From the NCBI GenBank assembly GCA_030068075.1, contig CM057825.1, forward strand, positions 77,763,123 to 77,827,122: 64,000 bases of DNA, in the 5' to 3' direction. Each line of letters opens with the position of its first letter. The first letter of the stretch is position 1. This DNA is from Paguma larvata. Its lineage: Eukaryota > Chordata > Mammalia > Carnivora > Viverridae. This document shows positions 31,871 to 44,424 of this stretch, piece by piece. The translations under genes and the position numbers were made by a program. The notes beneath the pieces are model-generated. The model ran no database searches and was not told where the DNA came from. It saw only the letters and a list, made by a program, of their open reading frames with translations.

Positions 31871-32899
31871 TTTTCAAGTACCACAAAGTCCCAAGATATT
31901 AAAGTGTCATAAAAATATAGAAAAAAATTTAAAATATGATTAATACAACATCCAAGTTTTCATGAAGGGCACTGGCATCAGTGGCCCTGGGGAGATGCCG
32001 CTTTCAATTGTCTTTAGTGGCAATATATGTAATCATGAGGCATCCCAAGAGAGTCTCAGAGGGAGGTGTGCAGTGCTCTGTTTACTCACTGGAAGGTTTA
32101 TATTGAGGGGTGCCACATGTTTATGATACCTGAGTTATCTCTCTTAATGTGATCCCTTTGGTACAGGCAGGCTCCGCAGGCCTATTTATACAGATGACCA
32201 AATCTAGCCTCCAATAATTTGACCATTTCTCTCTAGCTACAGGCTTAGTGGAGATAGAGAACTAGTTGCTAATATTTAACATTTTACACACCTGTAGATT
32301 GTGCCTTAGTTCGTTTTGGGGATGCTTAATCCTAACTTTCTCTTTTCTCCTGAGCCTTGTCCTGAACTTTCCAAAATGTTACTGCTTCCCTTAGATTGAA
32401 GGGAGTACAAAAAACTAAGTGCTGATAATGAACTCACCCTTCAGGAATGGCTACTCTTCATTTAGACACACGTTTACATTGTAGTTGAAAGCCTTTGAGC
32501 AAACCCAATAGCAAAGCTAATGGAATTAGCTTAACTGTGAACTGTTCTGCAGTAAGAAGAGTGTAGGAATTTGGGTGCCTGGGACAGATGAGCTAGCACT
32601 GAGGGGGTCCAGAAACTCATCAGAATGCTGGACCCACAGAAAACCTCCTGTAAGCTCCCTTTACAGCTCTAAATTTCAGTAAAAATTTAATTTGCATTGA
32701 GTGGCAATTTGGAAAAACCAAGGAAAGGAGGCTGTGTCTGATGCTTGGATCAATGAAAAAGGAGAGAGATGAATGAACCTGATAATGCAGCCGTATCAGA
32801 AGATTTGAGCCTAAGAGGACCTGCCCTCTCTCCCTGGAAGCATCTCCAGATTTGGGCACCAAGAGTTATCCCTTCCTAGGTTTCCAAATGTGGTAAACA
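31871..32899. other. No gene or repeat recognised
   Basis: About 1 kb of plain sequence. A minus frame of 80 codons (32862-32620) has no motif. Confidence 0.5.
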
Positions 32900-33030
32900 G
32901 AATCTAGGATGTCCAATTAAATTTTTTTAATGTTTAAATTAAATTTCATATAAATAATGAGTAATTCTAGTATAAGTATTTCTCAAGCAATACTTAGGAC
33001 AATCCTGTATTTTATCAGGCAACCCTTTTC
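32900..33030. repeat. Possible small DNA-transposon remnant
   Basis: GGATGTCCAATTAAATTT, TTCATATAAATAATGAGTAA, TAGTATAAGTATTTCTCAAG, CAATACTTAGGACAATCCTG and TTTTATCAGGCAACCC occur in the order of a palindromic mammalian repeat known to me from other genomes. Family uncertain. Confidence 0.45.
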
Positions 33031-33510
33031 CCTCTCGGTCATGTATCTATGGAGTTTGAAATGATATTTCTATAGACCTAAAATGTCAAAGTGATCCCAG
33101 GTAACTAAAAGATTAGAGGTATGTTCTGATATTTAAATAATACCTCCATTCACAATTCTCATTTGATTGGGGAACTTAGGGCAAGATTTATTTTTCATTG
33201 TATTTTCCTTTTGTTGACTACATAGAAGAAATGACAAGGAGATTGAGAAACACATCAGAACATGGACCATCTACCTATATTTAGGAACTATTGGACACTA
33301 GGGAAATATTGAGGGAAGAGTTTTGCATAAAGGAAATTTTAAGGTGTCCCATGCTCTCATTTTGAAAAATTATCTTAAGATATTAGCTAAAATATGGCAT
33401 CGTATTTTCTATGAAAATGTAAATGCTTGGGATCAAAAGACTAAATATTAACCTGAAAGACCCTGCATTATAAAGCAACAACTTTGAGACGACAACCAAC
33501 CAAAAACATT
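33031..33510. other. No gene or repeat recognised
   Basis: Plain AT-rich sequence. Confidence 0.5.
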
Positions 33511-33523
33511 CAGGGTCTTTTCT

Positions 33524-33751
33524 TTTTTTTTTTTTTAATTTTTTTTAATGTTTTAATTTTATTTTTGGGAGACATAGAGACAAAGCGAGAGCAAGGGAAG
33601 GGCAGAGAGGGAGGGGATACAGAATATGAAGCAGGCTCCAGGCTCTGCGCCGTCAGCACAGAGCCCGATGCGGGACTCGAACTCACAGGCCGTGAGATCA
33701 TGACCTGAGCTGAATTCGGATGCGCAACCGACTGAGCCACCCAGGCGCCCC
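33524..33751 (-). mobile_element. Feline tRNA-derived SINE, CpG-retaining, 13-bp target duplication
   Basis: Minus strand: GGGGGCGCCTGGGTGGCTCA head, GGTCATGATCTCACGGCCTG, GAGTTCGAGTCCCGCATCGG, GACGGCGCAGAGCCTGGAGC and a long A-rich tail. CAGGGTCTTTTCT flanks it at 33511-33523 and 33752-33764. Retained CpGs suggest a young copy. Confidence 0.97.
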
Positions 33752-33764
33752 CAGGGTCTTTTCT

Positions 33765-35170
33765 AAACCTAGGAGAAATGAGTGGTATCTTTTCTTCTTC
33801 AGTACAAAGTTATTGCATAGAGTGGACCTAGACCGACCTCCATATTCCTCCACACTACAGCTTTTTCCAGTCATCAGGGAAATATTGAAACCATGGACGG
33901 TCATTTCTGGGTAAAACTGGGTGTCGTTGTCTCCTAAATGAACTTGCCTAGAGATGGGAGGGAGGAGGATCAGAGCTGTGAGAGCAGGACTGGAGTCTGT
34001 TATGGATTCCAGAGCTGGGGGCCCAGGAAGGGCTTCTTCCGGCTGGGGTGTGTGTGCAGAGAATCTGAGCTCCTCTTATAGAACACAGATGCTCTGTTGG
34101 AAGGAAGCAGCTCAGAGTAAAAGCTGGGCAGCATCCAGGGTCATGAACTTAGAGTTTAAAATATCTGTCCGCAACCCCACCAGCCAGTTGAGATTTCCTG
34201 CTGACCCTAGAAATTCAAAGGATTCTAAATTGGCACAAAAATTTGCCTCCTCTTCACACTCCAGATGTCTAAGAGTTTCCAGGCTTGGAAGCAGGTAGCA
34301 AATGTTTTGTGCTTTTGCCATTGTTAATTAAGGGCTGAGGTCAACACCTGAATAACAGAAAGAGCCACTCTATACCCCGAAATAATACAAATTGAGAGGA
34401 GCATGTATGAATTCACTGGGTTAGATAAATTATGACAAATAAGGACTTAAAAAGTAAGAGCAGCTGTGTTTTTCTTAGAGGAAAGAGGCAGCTGGAATCT
34501 ATAGGATCCCAGTCTGGTCAGTGGCCCAGTAGACTAAATTTTAAAATTGATTGTTAAGTGTTAGGAAATATAAAAGCCACAAATCAGCTGTACTAGAAGA
34601 AGACATTCACTTGTTTGCAGTGAAAACAGTATCAACAAAACGTGAAATTCCAAACGTGGGGATTATTTTTAAGGAAAAGTATCTGTTAAGAGAGTTTTTA
34701 AAGGGTATAATTATGACTCATACAAATATAAAATAAACATGTGCCAAAGATTTCAACTAACTCATTAATTGAAGAAACCAATAAAATAGGACAAGCATTT
34801 CAAAGGAAAATTCACACACACACACAAGGAATACTGAAAATGAATTTACAAATAAATACAAAAGCAGTTTTTTGCAGAGGGTGAGTGTGGAGGTTGGGGG
34901 AGGGAAATCAATTGTATTTCCAACTGGACATAATTAATTTGCGTGTCTGTGGACAAGAATCATTTGCATTGCTACTAGTTATCTACAAATTTACAGAGTT
35001 CTATAATAGCTCAAATATAAGAAAAACGCACACCCTAAGGATTCAGAAAATCTGGAATTAGATAAGGCCTACTTTTGCATTGAAGATATCTGATAATCTT
35101 GTTGGTCAGTTGTAAAGTCTTTCACAATGTATCCTGACATATGTGACTCTTGAAAATATGGCAGAAATAA
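33765..35170. other. No gene or repeat recognised
   Basis: About 1.4 kb. A 114-codon plus frame (33954-34298) begins MGGRRIRAVRAG but lacks motifs. An octamer ATTTGCAT lies at 34972-34979 next to TAATTAATT, a pattern seen in homeodomain/POU sites. Confidence 0.45.
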
Positions 35171-35186
35171 TACTGCCCTTTCCTTC

Positions 35187-35412
35187 TTTTTTTTTTTTAA
35201 ATTTTTTAATGTTTATATTTGAGACAGAGACAGAGAGAGACAGAGAGCAAGTGGAGAAGGGGCAGAAAGAGAGGGAGACACAGAATCTGAAGCAGGCTCC
35301 AGGCTCTGAGCTGTCATCACAGAGCCTGACGCTGGGCTCAAACTCAAGAACCATGAGATCATCACCTGAGCTGAAGTCAGATGAGTAACCAACTGAGCCA
35401 CCCAAGAGCACC
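35187..35412 (-). mobile_element. Feline tRNA-derived SINE
   Basis: Minus strand: GTGGCTCAGTTGGTTACTC head after a worn GGTGCTCTTG start, GGTGATGATCTCATGG, GAGCCTGGAGCCTGCTTCAG, GTCTCCCTCTCTTTC and an A-rich tail. TACTGC flanks at 35171 and 35413 suggest a worn target duplication. Confidence 0.94.
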
Positions 35413-35445
35413 TACTGCAAGCCTTTTCAATGTCTAGCTAGAGTA

Positions 35446-35625
35446 GTGGTTCTCAAAGTGTGGTCCCTTGACCAGCAGCAGAAGTATCATCTGGAACTTG
35501 TTAGACGTGCCAATCCTTAGGACCCACCCCAGACCAGAAACTCTGGGGGCAGGGCCTAGAAATCTGGCTTAATAAGCCTTCGAGTGTGATTCTTACGTAC
35601 ACTCAAGTTTGTGAAGCGCTGGTAG
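35446..35625 (+). mobile_element. MER5A-type hAT-Charlie nonautonomous DNA transposon, nearly full length
   Basis: Begins AGTGGTTCTCAAAGTGTGGT, passes GGAACTTGTTAGACGTGCC, CCACCCCAGACCAGAAACTC and TTAATAAGCCTTCGAGTGTG, and ends CAAGTTTGTGAAGCGCTGG, the diverged inverted end. Non-coding. Confidence 0.88.
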
Positions 35626-36030
35626 ATGATCTAACACTTATTATTAGTTAGGATCCAAGCTCAGTAAAGTTAGCTGTTATCTTGTAGGAGATGGAAAAGT
35701 TGTCGATGATTTTTGTGCGGTGGACATGCAGAGGATTTCGCCTTGTAGACAAGATAACAGCAAAGCCTGTGATTTTTGCTTCTTTTCCTAGAAATTGTGT
35801 TTCTGCATTCTGTTTTACGTTGACTGTACAGCAGTTTCCCCTGTCTTTGAGCCAGCTTTGTCACCTTCTGATTTCATTTTAGTGAGGTAAATACATTTGT
35901 GACAAGTGTTCACTGAGTATTCGAGAACTGTCTTTAACTTCATGAAAATTTTATTTTGACATAAGTAACTCAAGCAGGAGGTACTTTGACTCATGAAAGG
36001 GAATGCAATACAATTGAATCAATTAAAGAT
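35626..36030. other. No gene or repeat recognised
   Basis: Two short overlapping frames on opposite strands (35670-35882), 63-64 codons each, without motifs. Confidence 0.5.
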
Positions 36031-36040
36031 TATTATTATT

Positions 36041-36166
36041 GGGGTGCCTGGATGGCTCAGTTGGTTAAGTGTCTGACTCTTGGATTTGGCTCAGGTCGTG
36101 ATCTCATGGTTCGTGGGATTGAGCCTTGCGTTTGGCTCTGCACTGATAGCTTGGAGTTTGCTCAGG

Positions 36167-36200
<34 letters not shown>

Positions 36201-36243
36201 CCTCCCCCTCTCAGGCTCTCTCTCTTAAAAAAATAAACTTTAA
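36041..36243 (+). mobile_element. CAN-SINE, feline type, with internal (TC)n
   Basis: GGGGTGCCTGGATGGCTCAG, GTTGGTTAAGTGTCTGACTC, GGTCGTGATCTCATGG, GGCTCTGCACTGATAGC, about 14 TC units, GCCCCTCCCCCTCTC and an A-rich tail. AAAGATTA appears near both ends as a worn target duplication. Confidence 0.95.
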
Positions 36244-38759
36244 AAAAGATTAATAAAGTGTATTATTATCATCATTAAAGGTCAGCATGTGGGCCTAGAT
36301 CGGTTTGAAACTTTTTTGGGGAATAGGATACCATAAATCAGGCTTTATTATAAGCTTTCCAGACAAGTATGAGTTACCTGAATATTATCCAGTTCTCCCT
36401 GTGATTATCTGTGGATGGATTCTCATCCTATTTGTTTTTTTCTTTCTGTCCCCACTTCCTGCCCCCCTCCCCTGTCACCAGGCCACCACAGACATCCAGA
36501 TTTGCTTTGCCTCCTTGGAGATCTGTGCCAATCCTCACTCCTACAATTTGAGAATATCAGTGATAGAAACACATTAATGACTAGAGAGAAAAACTGACTT
36601 GCATTTTTATGATAAAATAAAAGTAAGCCTCAAATGTTTTTAATTATGCTCTGCTTGGAGTTTCAGATCAATACCCAAGGACGCCTATTAATTTTTACTT
36701 GCCTTTGTGGGTATCTTGGTGGAAAGGGGGTCCTAAGAAGACTTTCTGTCTTTGTCAACTTCTGCCAACCCTTCAAGGGAAACACACACTGTATTTAAGG
36801 CAGCTTTCTGGGCTGGGAAAATGTACCTAGGAGTTCTGAGGAACAATTTCGCTATGCTTTCAAGTGGAGGAGACTTTCTACTAAATTACGGAATTTTCTT
36901 TTTGCTCAGATAAAATTGGTCATTAAGGGGGCTTAGTAGGGAGCTGTAGAGAGATTTAAAGGTCAGAGCATAAAAACTAGAATGGTAGGTCTTAAAGATG
37001 ATATTGGACTGAAGAAACCTAAGAATCAGAGCCATCCCTACAAATGCCTTTCAAAACGTGTGCTCTCCAAACCCCACTGTAACAGAAAAAAGATGGTGGA
37101 CCCAAGTACGGGCAGGAGAATGTGCAAAATCCCTTTGCATCCACCCACATTTATCTCATGACTTTTTCTCTGTGTGCTCTCTGCTGTGGCTCTGTGGTTT
37201 CCACACCTATAGACACATTAAACATGTCACCTGTCCACTGTTCCGTTTGACCTGAATATGCCGTTTAAATCAAGTCATTTTTGGGTGTCTTTAAATTGCT
37301 ATTTGCTGCCTTATCTGAAACATGAGTTGGTCATTCTCTCTTAGACTCCTTTTCCTTTGAGGTTCTCCCAATTATAGGTTCAGAGTAGACTACTTTATAC
37401 TAAATATAAGAAATGGTTCGTTAAATAAACATAGGGATTATTACACTCTTACAGGGAGAAAAAGAGAAAAATGTGGCAAAACCTTATAAGAGCCATAGAT
37501 TTGGGATAGACCAGGGGGTCATCGAGTCCTCGGCAAACGTAAACCTTTCCAAGAACATGAAGTTATCTTGTATAGTGATCCCCATAGACATAACCCACGG
37601 TTCTGACATATTAACTTGATTTTCTCTTTGCCATATCTGCCCTAGTGGTAATAACAGAGGCAGTATGACTCATTGCACACAACGCTTTCATCTCTGTGAA
37701 CCATCTTATAATATAAACCAGAGTGGTTATTCCACTTCCCTCAGTCTCCAAGAAACCTTAACATGCTACATAAACAAGGAAAAGGCCCCCTCAGTGCCTA
37801 ACTCTCAATGGTAATGAACTTCAAAGACATTTGCGGTATTCCATTCACAAGTATTTCTAATTTGGGGCAGATGCACATATGCAAAACAAGGTTGTCAGCT
37901 GTAAGTGGTATTTACATTGTGAAGCTTTTTGCCCAAGCACTGCTCTCTCCCTTCCTGTTGTAATTTATTTAAAGGAAGCATCTAGGAGGTAGGGAGAGAG
38001 TGGTTGGTGGCAGTTCAGGCTGGCAGGCTGGATGTGTGTGGCCTTGGGGAAAGTCTGCTTTGAATGAGACCACTGACTGAATTTTCATCACCATCAGGAG
38101 AAAGAAAGAATGCTCAAGGGAAACCATCGCATATAAATTCCTTTGCTTGAAAATCAGGAGGGGAAGAATTTTCAGAGATGCCCTGTAGGATGCCTTTTGT
38201 CTCTTCAAATGCATTAATAAAGTGCATCTCTTGTGCAGACAGAGCTCAAAGCTTCCCCCAACCAGCCCCAAATTACAAAGTATAATATTGTCTTTATTTG
38301 TCTGAATCCATTCCTTTTTTATCAACAGTCTATGAGATGGGAGAGGTAAAACATCTGGGAATGAGAACCTCTCTTCTTATCTTTGACATTAATTTTAATG
38401 AACATTTTACTTCTTGTTTTATTTAACCAAATTCTATCAATTTATTTCTAAGAATTAACTCTCTCTTCTGTTTCTTTCTACCCGTGTCACACTGTGGCCA
38501 TTTCACTTCAGTTACTAAATTCTTATGCCTGGAAATCTGGGCAACTGCCCTGGGCTTCCCCCCTTCTTCATCAAAGGGATGGTATAAGTCTTTCTAAAAA
38601 CTGCAACTGATCAAATCATTTTCCTGCTCAAATTTGGCATTCATGCCTTTTGTTTAGAAACTCTTTGAGTGTCTATAGTATGTAAGTGATAGTTCTAGAC
38701 CTTAAAGCATTGCTCCCATTTTTTTTTTCAATTCTGTCTTCTACATTTTCCAAGCAGTT
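36244..38759. other. No gene or repeat recognised over about 2.5 kb
   Basis: The longest frame is 118 codons on the minus strand (38325-37969), without a motif. Another pair of plus frames lies at 36305-36597. No exon-like arrangement was found. This is one of the longest repeat-poor stretches in the window. Confidence 0.45.
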
Positions 38760-39170
38760 TGTCTGTTACTCTGTCCTGAACACCCATTGAGTTTCTGACC
38801 TCCAATTTTTGCTCCCTTTTTTATCCCCACCTGGAGTGACTGGTCCTCTTGTTATCAGTTAAACTCCTACTCCTCTTGGCAGGTCTGATCCAATTCCAGT
38901 GTATCTGTGAAGCCTTCTATTAGGCTGTTCTGGACCATGTATGTCTCCTTTCCCCAAACTCATGTAGTCATCAACAGTTGACTTTACTCAATAATGGACT
39001 TCATTTACTGTTGAGCATTGCCCTTTATTTGTTCATGTTTCACACTATGTCTCCACTGTGATTATAAGTTCCTGGAAAAGAGGAACATATATATTTTTTA
39101 TTCCTTTTAATGTTGCAATGATTAGAACATAACTGATAGTTAAAAATACATGTTGATTAGTTGAAACATC
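38760..39170 (+). mobile_element. L2 LINE 3' region
   Basis: GTGAAGCCTTCTATTAGGCTG, GTTGAGCATTGCCCTTTATT, CCACTGTGATTATAAGTTCC and TGGAAAAGAGGAAC follow the L2 3' end. The tail ends GTTGATTAGTTGAA. Confidence 0.7.
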
Positions 39171-39434
39171 ATCTATTTACTATCAAGGGAATAGTCCGAT
39201 ATCTGAATAGAGAAAAATCTGTGACTAATCTCATCAGTCACAAAACAAAGAATGAAAACAAAGGACTGTGTCTTCAGGGTCTGTGAGTAGTCCTAGAAGA
39301 GCTAATGATCTGAGTTTCAATCGAGAGGATACATTCAATTGCAGTTTTTGAAATGATGCCTGTAATTAGTTGTGTTGGTTATTTCCACTGAGAGACAAAA
39401 CACAAAATAATCCAATCATAGCTGAGTAAAACGA
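39171..39434. other. Short unassigned sequence
   Basis: Nothing recognised. Confidence 0.4.
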
Positions 39435-39785
39435 GCTATTCGGGTTGTTGACACTATTCACTTCCTTGCAGCTATATGACTGAGGACCCCAGCTTTTTGC
39501 TGCTTGTTGGCTGGAGTCTGCCCTCAGGTCCTAGAAGTGGCCCACAGTTTTCTCATCACAGGGATTTCTCGAACATGCTTGCTTCTTCCAAGCCAACAAT
39601 AGAGGCCCTTTCTCCAGTCTTGAAACTGAGTCTTATATCATGTTACATAGTTAAGAAAGTGACACCTTTGCTATGTTCTCTTGGTTAAAAGGAAGTCACA
39701 GGTTCTGTCTACACTCAGAGGAGGGGGTTACATACTGTTAGCAACAAGGAGTAAATAACATGGGGGCCATCTTAGAATTCTGCTT
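39435..39785 (+). repeat. Old interspersed repeat of uncertain family
   Basis: CTTGCAGCTATATGACTGAGG, GTTGGCTGGAGTCTGCCCTC, CTCCAGTCTTGAAACTGAGT, GTTAAAAGGAAGTCACAGG, CTACACTCAGAGGAGGGGG and GGGGGCCATCTTAGAATTCTG occur in an order I know from a widely dispersed mammalian repeat. I cannot assign its class. Confidence 0.55.
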
Positions 39786-40039
39786 CTATAACATGTGTAT
39801 GATCTCAAAGCAATGTATTTCCAAAATATTTCTTGCATATTATTACACTTTATTATTCCATGGTTTTTATTATATTTTCCCTCCCCTACCATTTATGATT
39901 GTCCAGAAACAATTATTTCAATATATTTAGTTGTGTCTTCTGGTATTTACTTCCACTACCCAAATAGGACAGGTGTATATGGCATATACCCAAATAGTGT
40001 GCCTGAATTGCAGCTTTGCTCTGGTCCTCTCAGAACATT

Positions 40040-40390
40040 TACCTTGGAGCCATGAGACAGCATGTGAAAAGCTGGAGGCCACCAAGCTGTGAGGAAGCCC
40101 AGGCCACCATAGAGAGGCTGTGTGTGAGTGTTCAGGACTGTGGTTTCAGCTGAGGTCCCAGCCCAGACCCGGTATTAATAGATATGTAAGTGAAGGACCT
40201 CCAGATGATTTCTTCTCCCTGTGCATGAGTCACCCCCACCTACACCTTCCCAGCTGAGACCCACAGACATTGTGGAGTAGAGAAAAGTCATCCCTGCTAT
40301 AGCTTTCCCAATTCCTGACTCACAGAATCCGTGGGCATAGTGATTATTTGAAGCCAGTAAACTTCTCCTTCTTCTTATCCCAACTGTTAG
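40040..40390 (+). repeat. Old LTR-like interspersed repeat
   Basis: CTGTGAGGAAGCCCAGGCC, TTTCAGCTGAGGTCCCAGCC, GACCCACAGACATTGTGGAG, AATTCCTGACTCACAGAATC and CGTGGGCATAGTGATTATTT match a dispersed repeat that in better copies ends in AATAAAATGG-type sequence. Probably a worn LTR. Confidence 0.55.
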
Positions 40391-42009
40391 TATCTTTAGG
40401 TCTCTTCCCTTGGGCAGTTTAGACTCCTCAGAAAATTAAATTCATAGAATGTTAGCCTGAATTGGGAACCAAGCAAGGGAAAATGGCTGGGTTCTGAACA
40501 TTCAGTTGGTAAACCTCTAGTTAATTCCCTTGTTTTCAGTAGAGCACGGTAGGCATATAGATTCTTAGCCAGAGACACTGTCTGACCCTCTCCACTGTGG
40601 GCAGTTTGAGGCCATGTCTAAGGTCTTCATGTGTTTCAGATGACCTCCGTGCAGGGAGAGCCACCTCATAGGATCTTTGGCCTCAAAGGAATTACTCCCT
40701 GTGGTAATTTCTTCAAAATCTCTTAAATCAGATGTTAAAAATGTCTCTTTTATATTATGAGTCATAAATTATAGAACTTTATATGTTGTGTTCTTTAGAT
40801 ATTAAGTAAAGAAGATTCATCTAAGTACAGATCAACAGAATTATTTACAGATCGTGAAAAATAATTTACATATCTTGAAAAAAACTCCACATTACTACCT
40901 AAAGCACTTATTGATTAGAAATGAATACATTTCTTATTGTCAGAGTTTGATACATGTATTCATTTGGTACCATTAAAGTAAAGGGCGGGGGAGATTCTTA
41001 TTGATTTCTGAATTTGACACTTGTTAACATGCTATTTTGTATCAGTGACATATGATTGGCCTTAAATGCCTGAACACTGGCGGTACAAGCACATTTTTTT
41101 TTCTTTTTTCATTTCTTGTACCAAGCTCTTGATGTCGTATAAAATATCTTCCTGGAGAGCAGCACATTGATGGTGCTTTTATCATAATTATGATTATTAT
41201 CACCTACTCTCATCATTTGGGACCATCCATTTTCTTGCTGTAAGAAAGGAATAGCTTTTTAAGTCACATGGCCTTTATAAAAGAGTAGAAATTGAAAAAT
41301 AAGTTGAAACTTCCATCCGCACTGACCTTCGACTTAGATATAGCTGCAGACTTTTCAGGGATTGCCAATCTCAGCGTGAGACAATACATTTTTTCCTTTC
41401 AAAACTTTTTCTTTAGAAAGCTATTTCATAATAAATGAAAAATAATTAATAGGTCCTATGAAAAGATGAATGGCCAAGTTCTAATGATAGCTGTGGATTC
41501 ATTGTGTCTGTCAAACTTGGAGAAGGGCATTTGTAAAACTATAGCCCTCTGTAAAACGTAATTGCAAAACTGATCTGTAAATCAGCCAGTGTATCCAGTT
41601 CTCTTAATTCCAGGAATGGAGATGAACATCACTGCCAATGTTAAGCATTCCTGAGTAGGATCCAGCACACTACCTGCTAATTTAAATACTGAATACTCTG
41701 TCGAAGTTTGAACCTTTTAACGTTAGTGAGCTCATTTGAGAGTGCTTTATATTTGGACAATTTAAAGGCTCCTTTTGCAGACCTAGCATCTAATCTATGA
41801 GCAGATCTTATGGGATTTGCATTATTGACTGATGAATAATACTGACTTGAAACAAATGTTTAGCTCTCATTTACAAATGAGTGTTGAGGGAAATTCAGAA
41901 ACTATTTAAAAAGTCTAATGAAATACTTGAAAACAAATTACTCTTGAGAAAGTATAAGCTTTTCAATTTAGGCAGTCCTTCAAAACATAGCTCATGGATT
42001 TATTCTAAA
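40391..42009. other. Repeat-free stretch of about 1.6 kb, no gene recognised
   Basis: No transposon similarity seen. At 41815-41822 the octamer ATTTGCAT sits in GGGATTTGCATTATTGAC, with several TAAT cores around it. This could be a regulatory element or simply AT-rich unique DNA. No open frame above about 70 codons. Confidence 0.45.
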
Positions 42010-42625
42010 ATATGATTAAATTTTCTGTTTTTTATTTTGAAGTATTTCAGGTGTGTAGAATTGTGCAGAAAATAATATAACAGATGCTCACGCATAAGTC
42101 TACCATCCAGACCCAAACTATATTATATTTGCCAGAATTTTTTTCATATCATTTTTGTTTTTAAGGAAATAAAATTGAGAACACTAAAGGTAAAGCCGTG
42201 GTTTCATTCTCTGTCTCTTCAACTATCCTGAAATTTACGGAAAGTGTTCTCATATGAATTTTTAAATTTTTAACAATTTAAGGTGTCATTTGGATTTTTA
42301 GAATTGCTTTAAGTACTGAATTGTTTTACGTACTTAAAATGAATATAAGTGGTATTACGTTGTACTTATGTTGTCTTATGCAATCTTTTTAATTCACTTT
42401 TATATTTTTTTAATTTATTCACATTTATAGATAGATATATAGACAAGTAGATTGATCTAGTTTTTCTGTTTTACTTCCCCCTGCTTAATAAAATTTTATT
42501 GCAGGGATAAACCATACTCTTGCTAATGGACGGCTAAGTTGTTTTTAGTGTTCTACTATTACAAACAGTACTACAATAAATATGTTTGCTGATGCCTCCT
42601 TGATAATATGTGTAGAAGTTTCTTT
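42010..42625 (-). mobile_element. Old L1 remnant (L1M type), heavily diverged
   Basis: ATTTCAGGTGTGTAGAATTG, CAGATGCTCACGCATAAGTC, CTACCATCCAGACCC, GTCATTTGGATTTTTAG, GGACGGCTAAGTTGTTTTTAG and CAGTACTACAATAAATATG match parts of L1 3' regions in minus orientation. Internal gaps are likely. Confidence 0.6.
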
Positions 42626-42629
42626 AGGG

Positions 42630-42850
42630 CAGTGGTTCCCAATAGAAACTGATTTTGCCCCTATGGGACATTAGCCAATGTCTGGAGACATTTTGGAATT
42701 GTCATGTCTGGGCAGGGGATGCTATTGTTATCAGATGGATAGAGGCCAAGGATACTGCTGAACATTCTACAGTGCACAGGGCAACAAAGAATTATCTAGC
42801 CCTAAATGTCAATGTTGCTAAGGGTGAGAAATTCTACCCTAGGATATGTA
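42630..42850 (+). mobile_element. hAT-type nonautonomous DNA transposon remnant
   Basis: GCAGTGGTTCCCAATAGAAAC, TTTTGCCCCTATGGGACATT, GCCAATGTCTGGAGACATTT, CATTCTACAGTGCACAGGGC, AACAAAGAATTATCTAGCCC and GTGAGAAATTCTACCCTAGG follow a known 'gattttgccccc ... aatgtctggagacattttt' element. The CAGTGGTTC start is typical of hAT ends. Confidence 0.75.
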
Positions 42851-44244
42851 ACTAGAAAATCTAAATAGAGAGATATACCGTGATCATGGATATTGAATTC
42901 AGTGGCCTAGAGGTAACAGTTGCTCTCAAATTAATCTATAAATTCAGTCTAGTTCTTCTAGTCAATGTTCTCATAGGGTTTTACACAGAATTTGACAAAC
43001 ACGTCCCATAAGTGTAGTTTTTAGTCTTCCCAGCACTATCGGTGGGTCTAAAGCACACTGCTGATGGTTCAGATTCATAAATTTGGAACATACAAAGGGA
43101 GTTCTTTTCAAAAAGAATTTTTCTCAGGCTGAATGTGGGGTGGTATCATTTGGCCCAGTTGGTGCCATGCTTTCTTTTTCTTAAAGTACTTATATGGATT
43201 TGGCCTTAACACTTGAAGCCTGTTCAGCTCCTAGAGGCTACAATGCCTATTATTAACATTTTAAGACTTCAGCATAGACTGGTTATAGGCTCCAAAGGCT
43301 ATGTTAACTTCAACTCTAGGAGCAATCAATGCCCTAAATGAGAATCCAGATTTTGGATAGCATTATTTCAGAAAGAAGCACACCTCAGAAGTTAGTTTCT
43401 CAATTGTCCTAGCCATCCATATCTTCATTAACTCCTGAAATTTTACTAAACATTATATTTAATGTCAGAAACGGGTTTTCATTGTTACATTAGCACAATG
43501 AATAGTAAAATGGGCTCTCCTTGGTGAAATAAACGTGGTTTAAGTTTACATAGTGCAGTTATTTAAAGGATTCATTTTGGTTTTAGAGAATCATCTCTGT
43601 CTCTCTATATGCATGCAGTTCAATATTCCTGTTGTTTTCTGTTGTGAATTATAAAAAATCTTGGCTTTGATTGCTTCCACTAGGGAATTATAAACTTCCT
43701 TACAGAATCTTCGAGGTCTGCTACACATTGCAAGTTTCTGCTAAGTTTACCATTTCCCCAAGGCCCCAGTGAAGTTAGAACTAGATCTTAATTATTGTTG
43801 TGACCTTGTTGACCAACACTGGTATCATAATATATTCCGCCTGGAGTGTTCTATTCTGACAGCTTCATTATTGGCTTGGGAGCTGTGGCTGGTTGTTGCA
43901 GTAGTCAATTCTTCCTTCTCTTTAAATTTAACGGTTTCACAAATAAATAGAGTGCTGAGTACTATAGTCCCCTTCCACGATTATATGCTCTGATTCCTCT
44001 GGGTTTATATAATATAATAATTGTTTATTTAGTTTACTCATTCATTTGACTGATTACTGAGCACCAACCTGGCTTAGGATCTTACCTCACCTGCATATGT
44101 CAGGTTACCTCATGAGGCCTGGGATTTTCTTCCATATTGCTTTTTTACCAGTTGTCTCCTCTTTGAAACTCCTGTGCTAGGTACTCCTCCTAAGGGCTCC
44201 AGTTCACTCTGTGCTTCTCTAGAAATAGCATTGGTGCTACACTG
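42851..44244. other. No gene or repeat recognised
   Basis: About 1.4 kb of plain sequence. A 74-codon plus frame (43769-43993) is leucine rich without motifs. Confidence 0.5.
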
Positions 44245-44415
44245 GAATGTTACTGCTTAGCAGTAATATGAAATCAGATTACCTGGTTCCAAATCCTAGC
44301 TCCATTCCTTACTAGCTCCATGACCCAAGGGAAGTTACGTATATTCTCTGAGTTTTTATTTCTTCATCTATTAAGTGGAAACAATAACCTACTTATCCAA
44401 TAGAGTTGTGATAAT
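44245..44415 (+). repeat. MIR SINE
   Basis: ATCAGATTACCTGGTTCC, AAATCCTAGCTCCATTCCTT, GCTCCATGACCCAAGGGAAG and TTTCTTCATCTATTAAGTGG are the MIR body on the plus strand. Confidence 0.82.
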
Positions 44416-44424
44416 TATATTTAT

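Noticed and set aside
31386..31886. 166-codon minus frame
   Set aside because: It coincides with an LTR-like repeat whose second copy (58.6 kb) does not keep the frame open.
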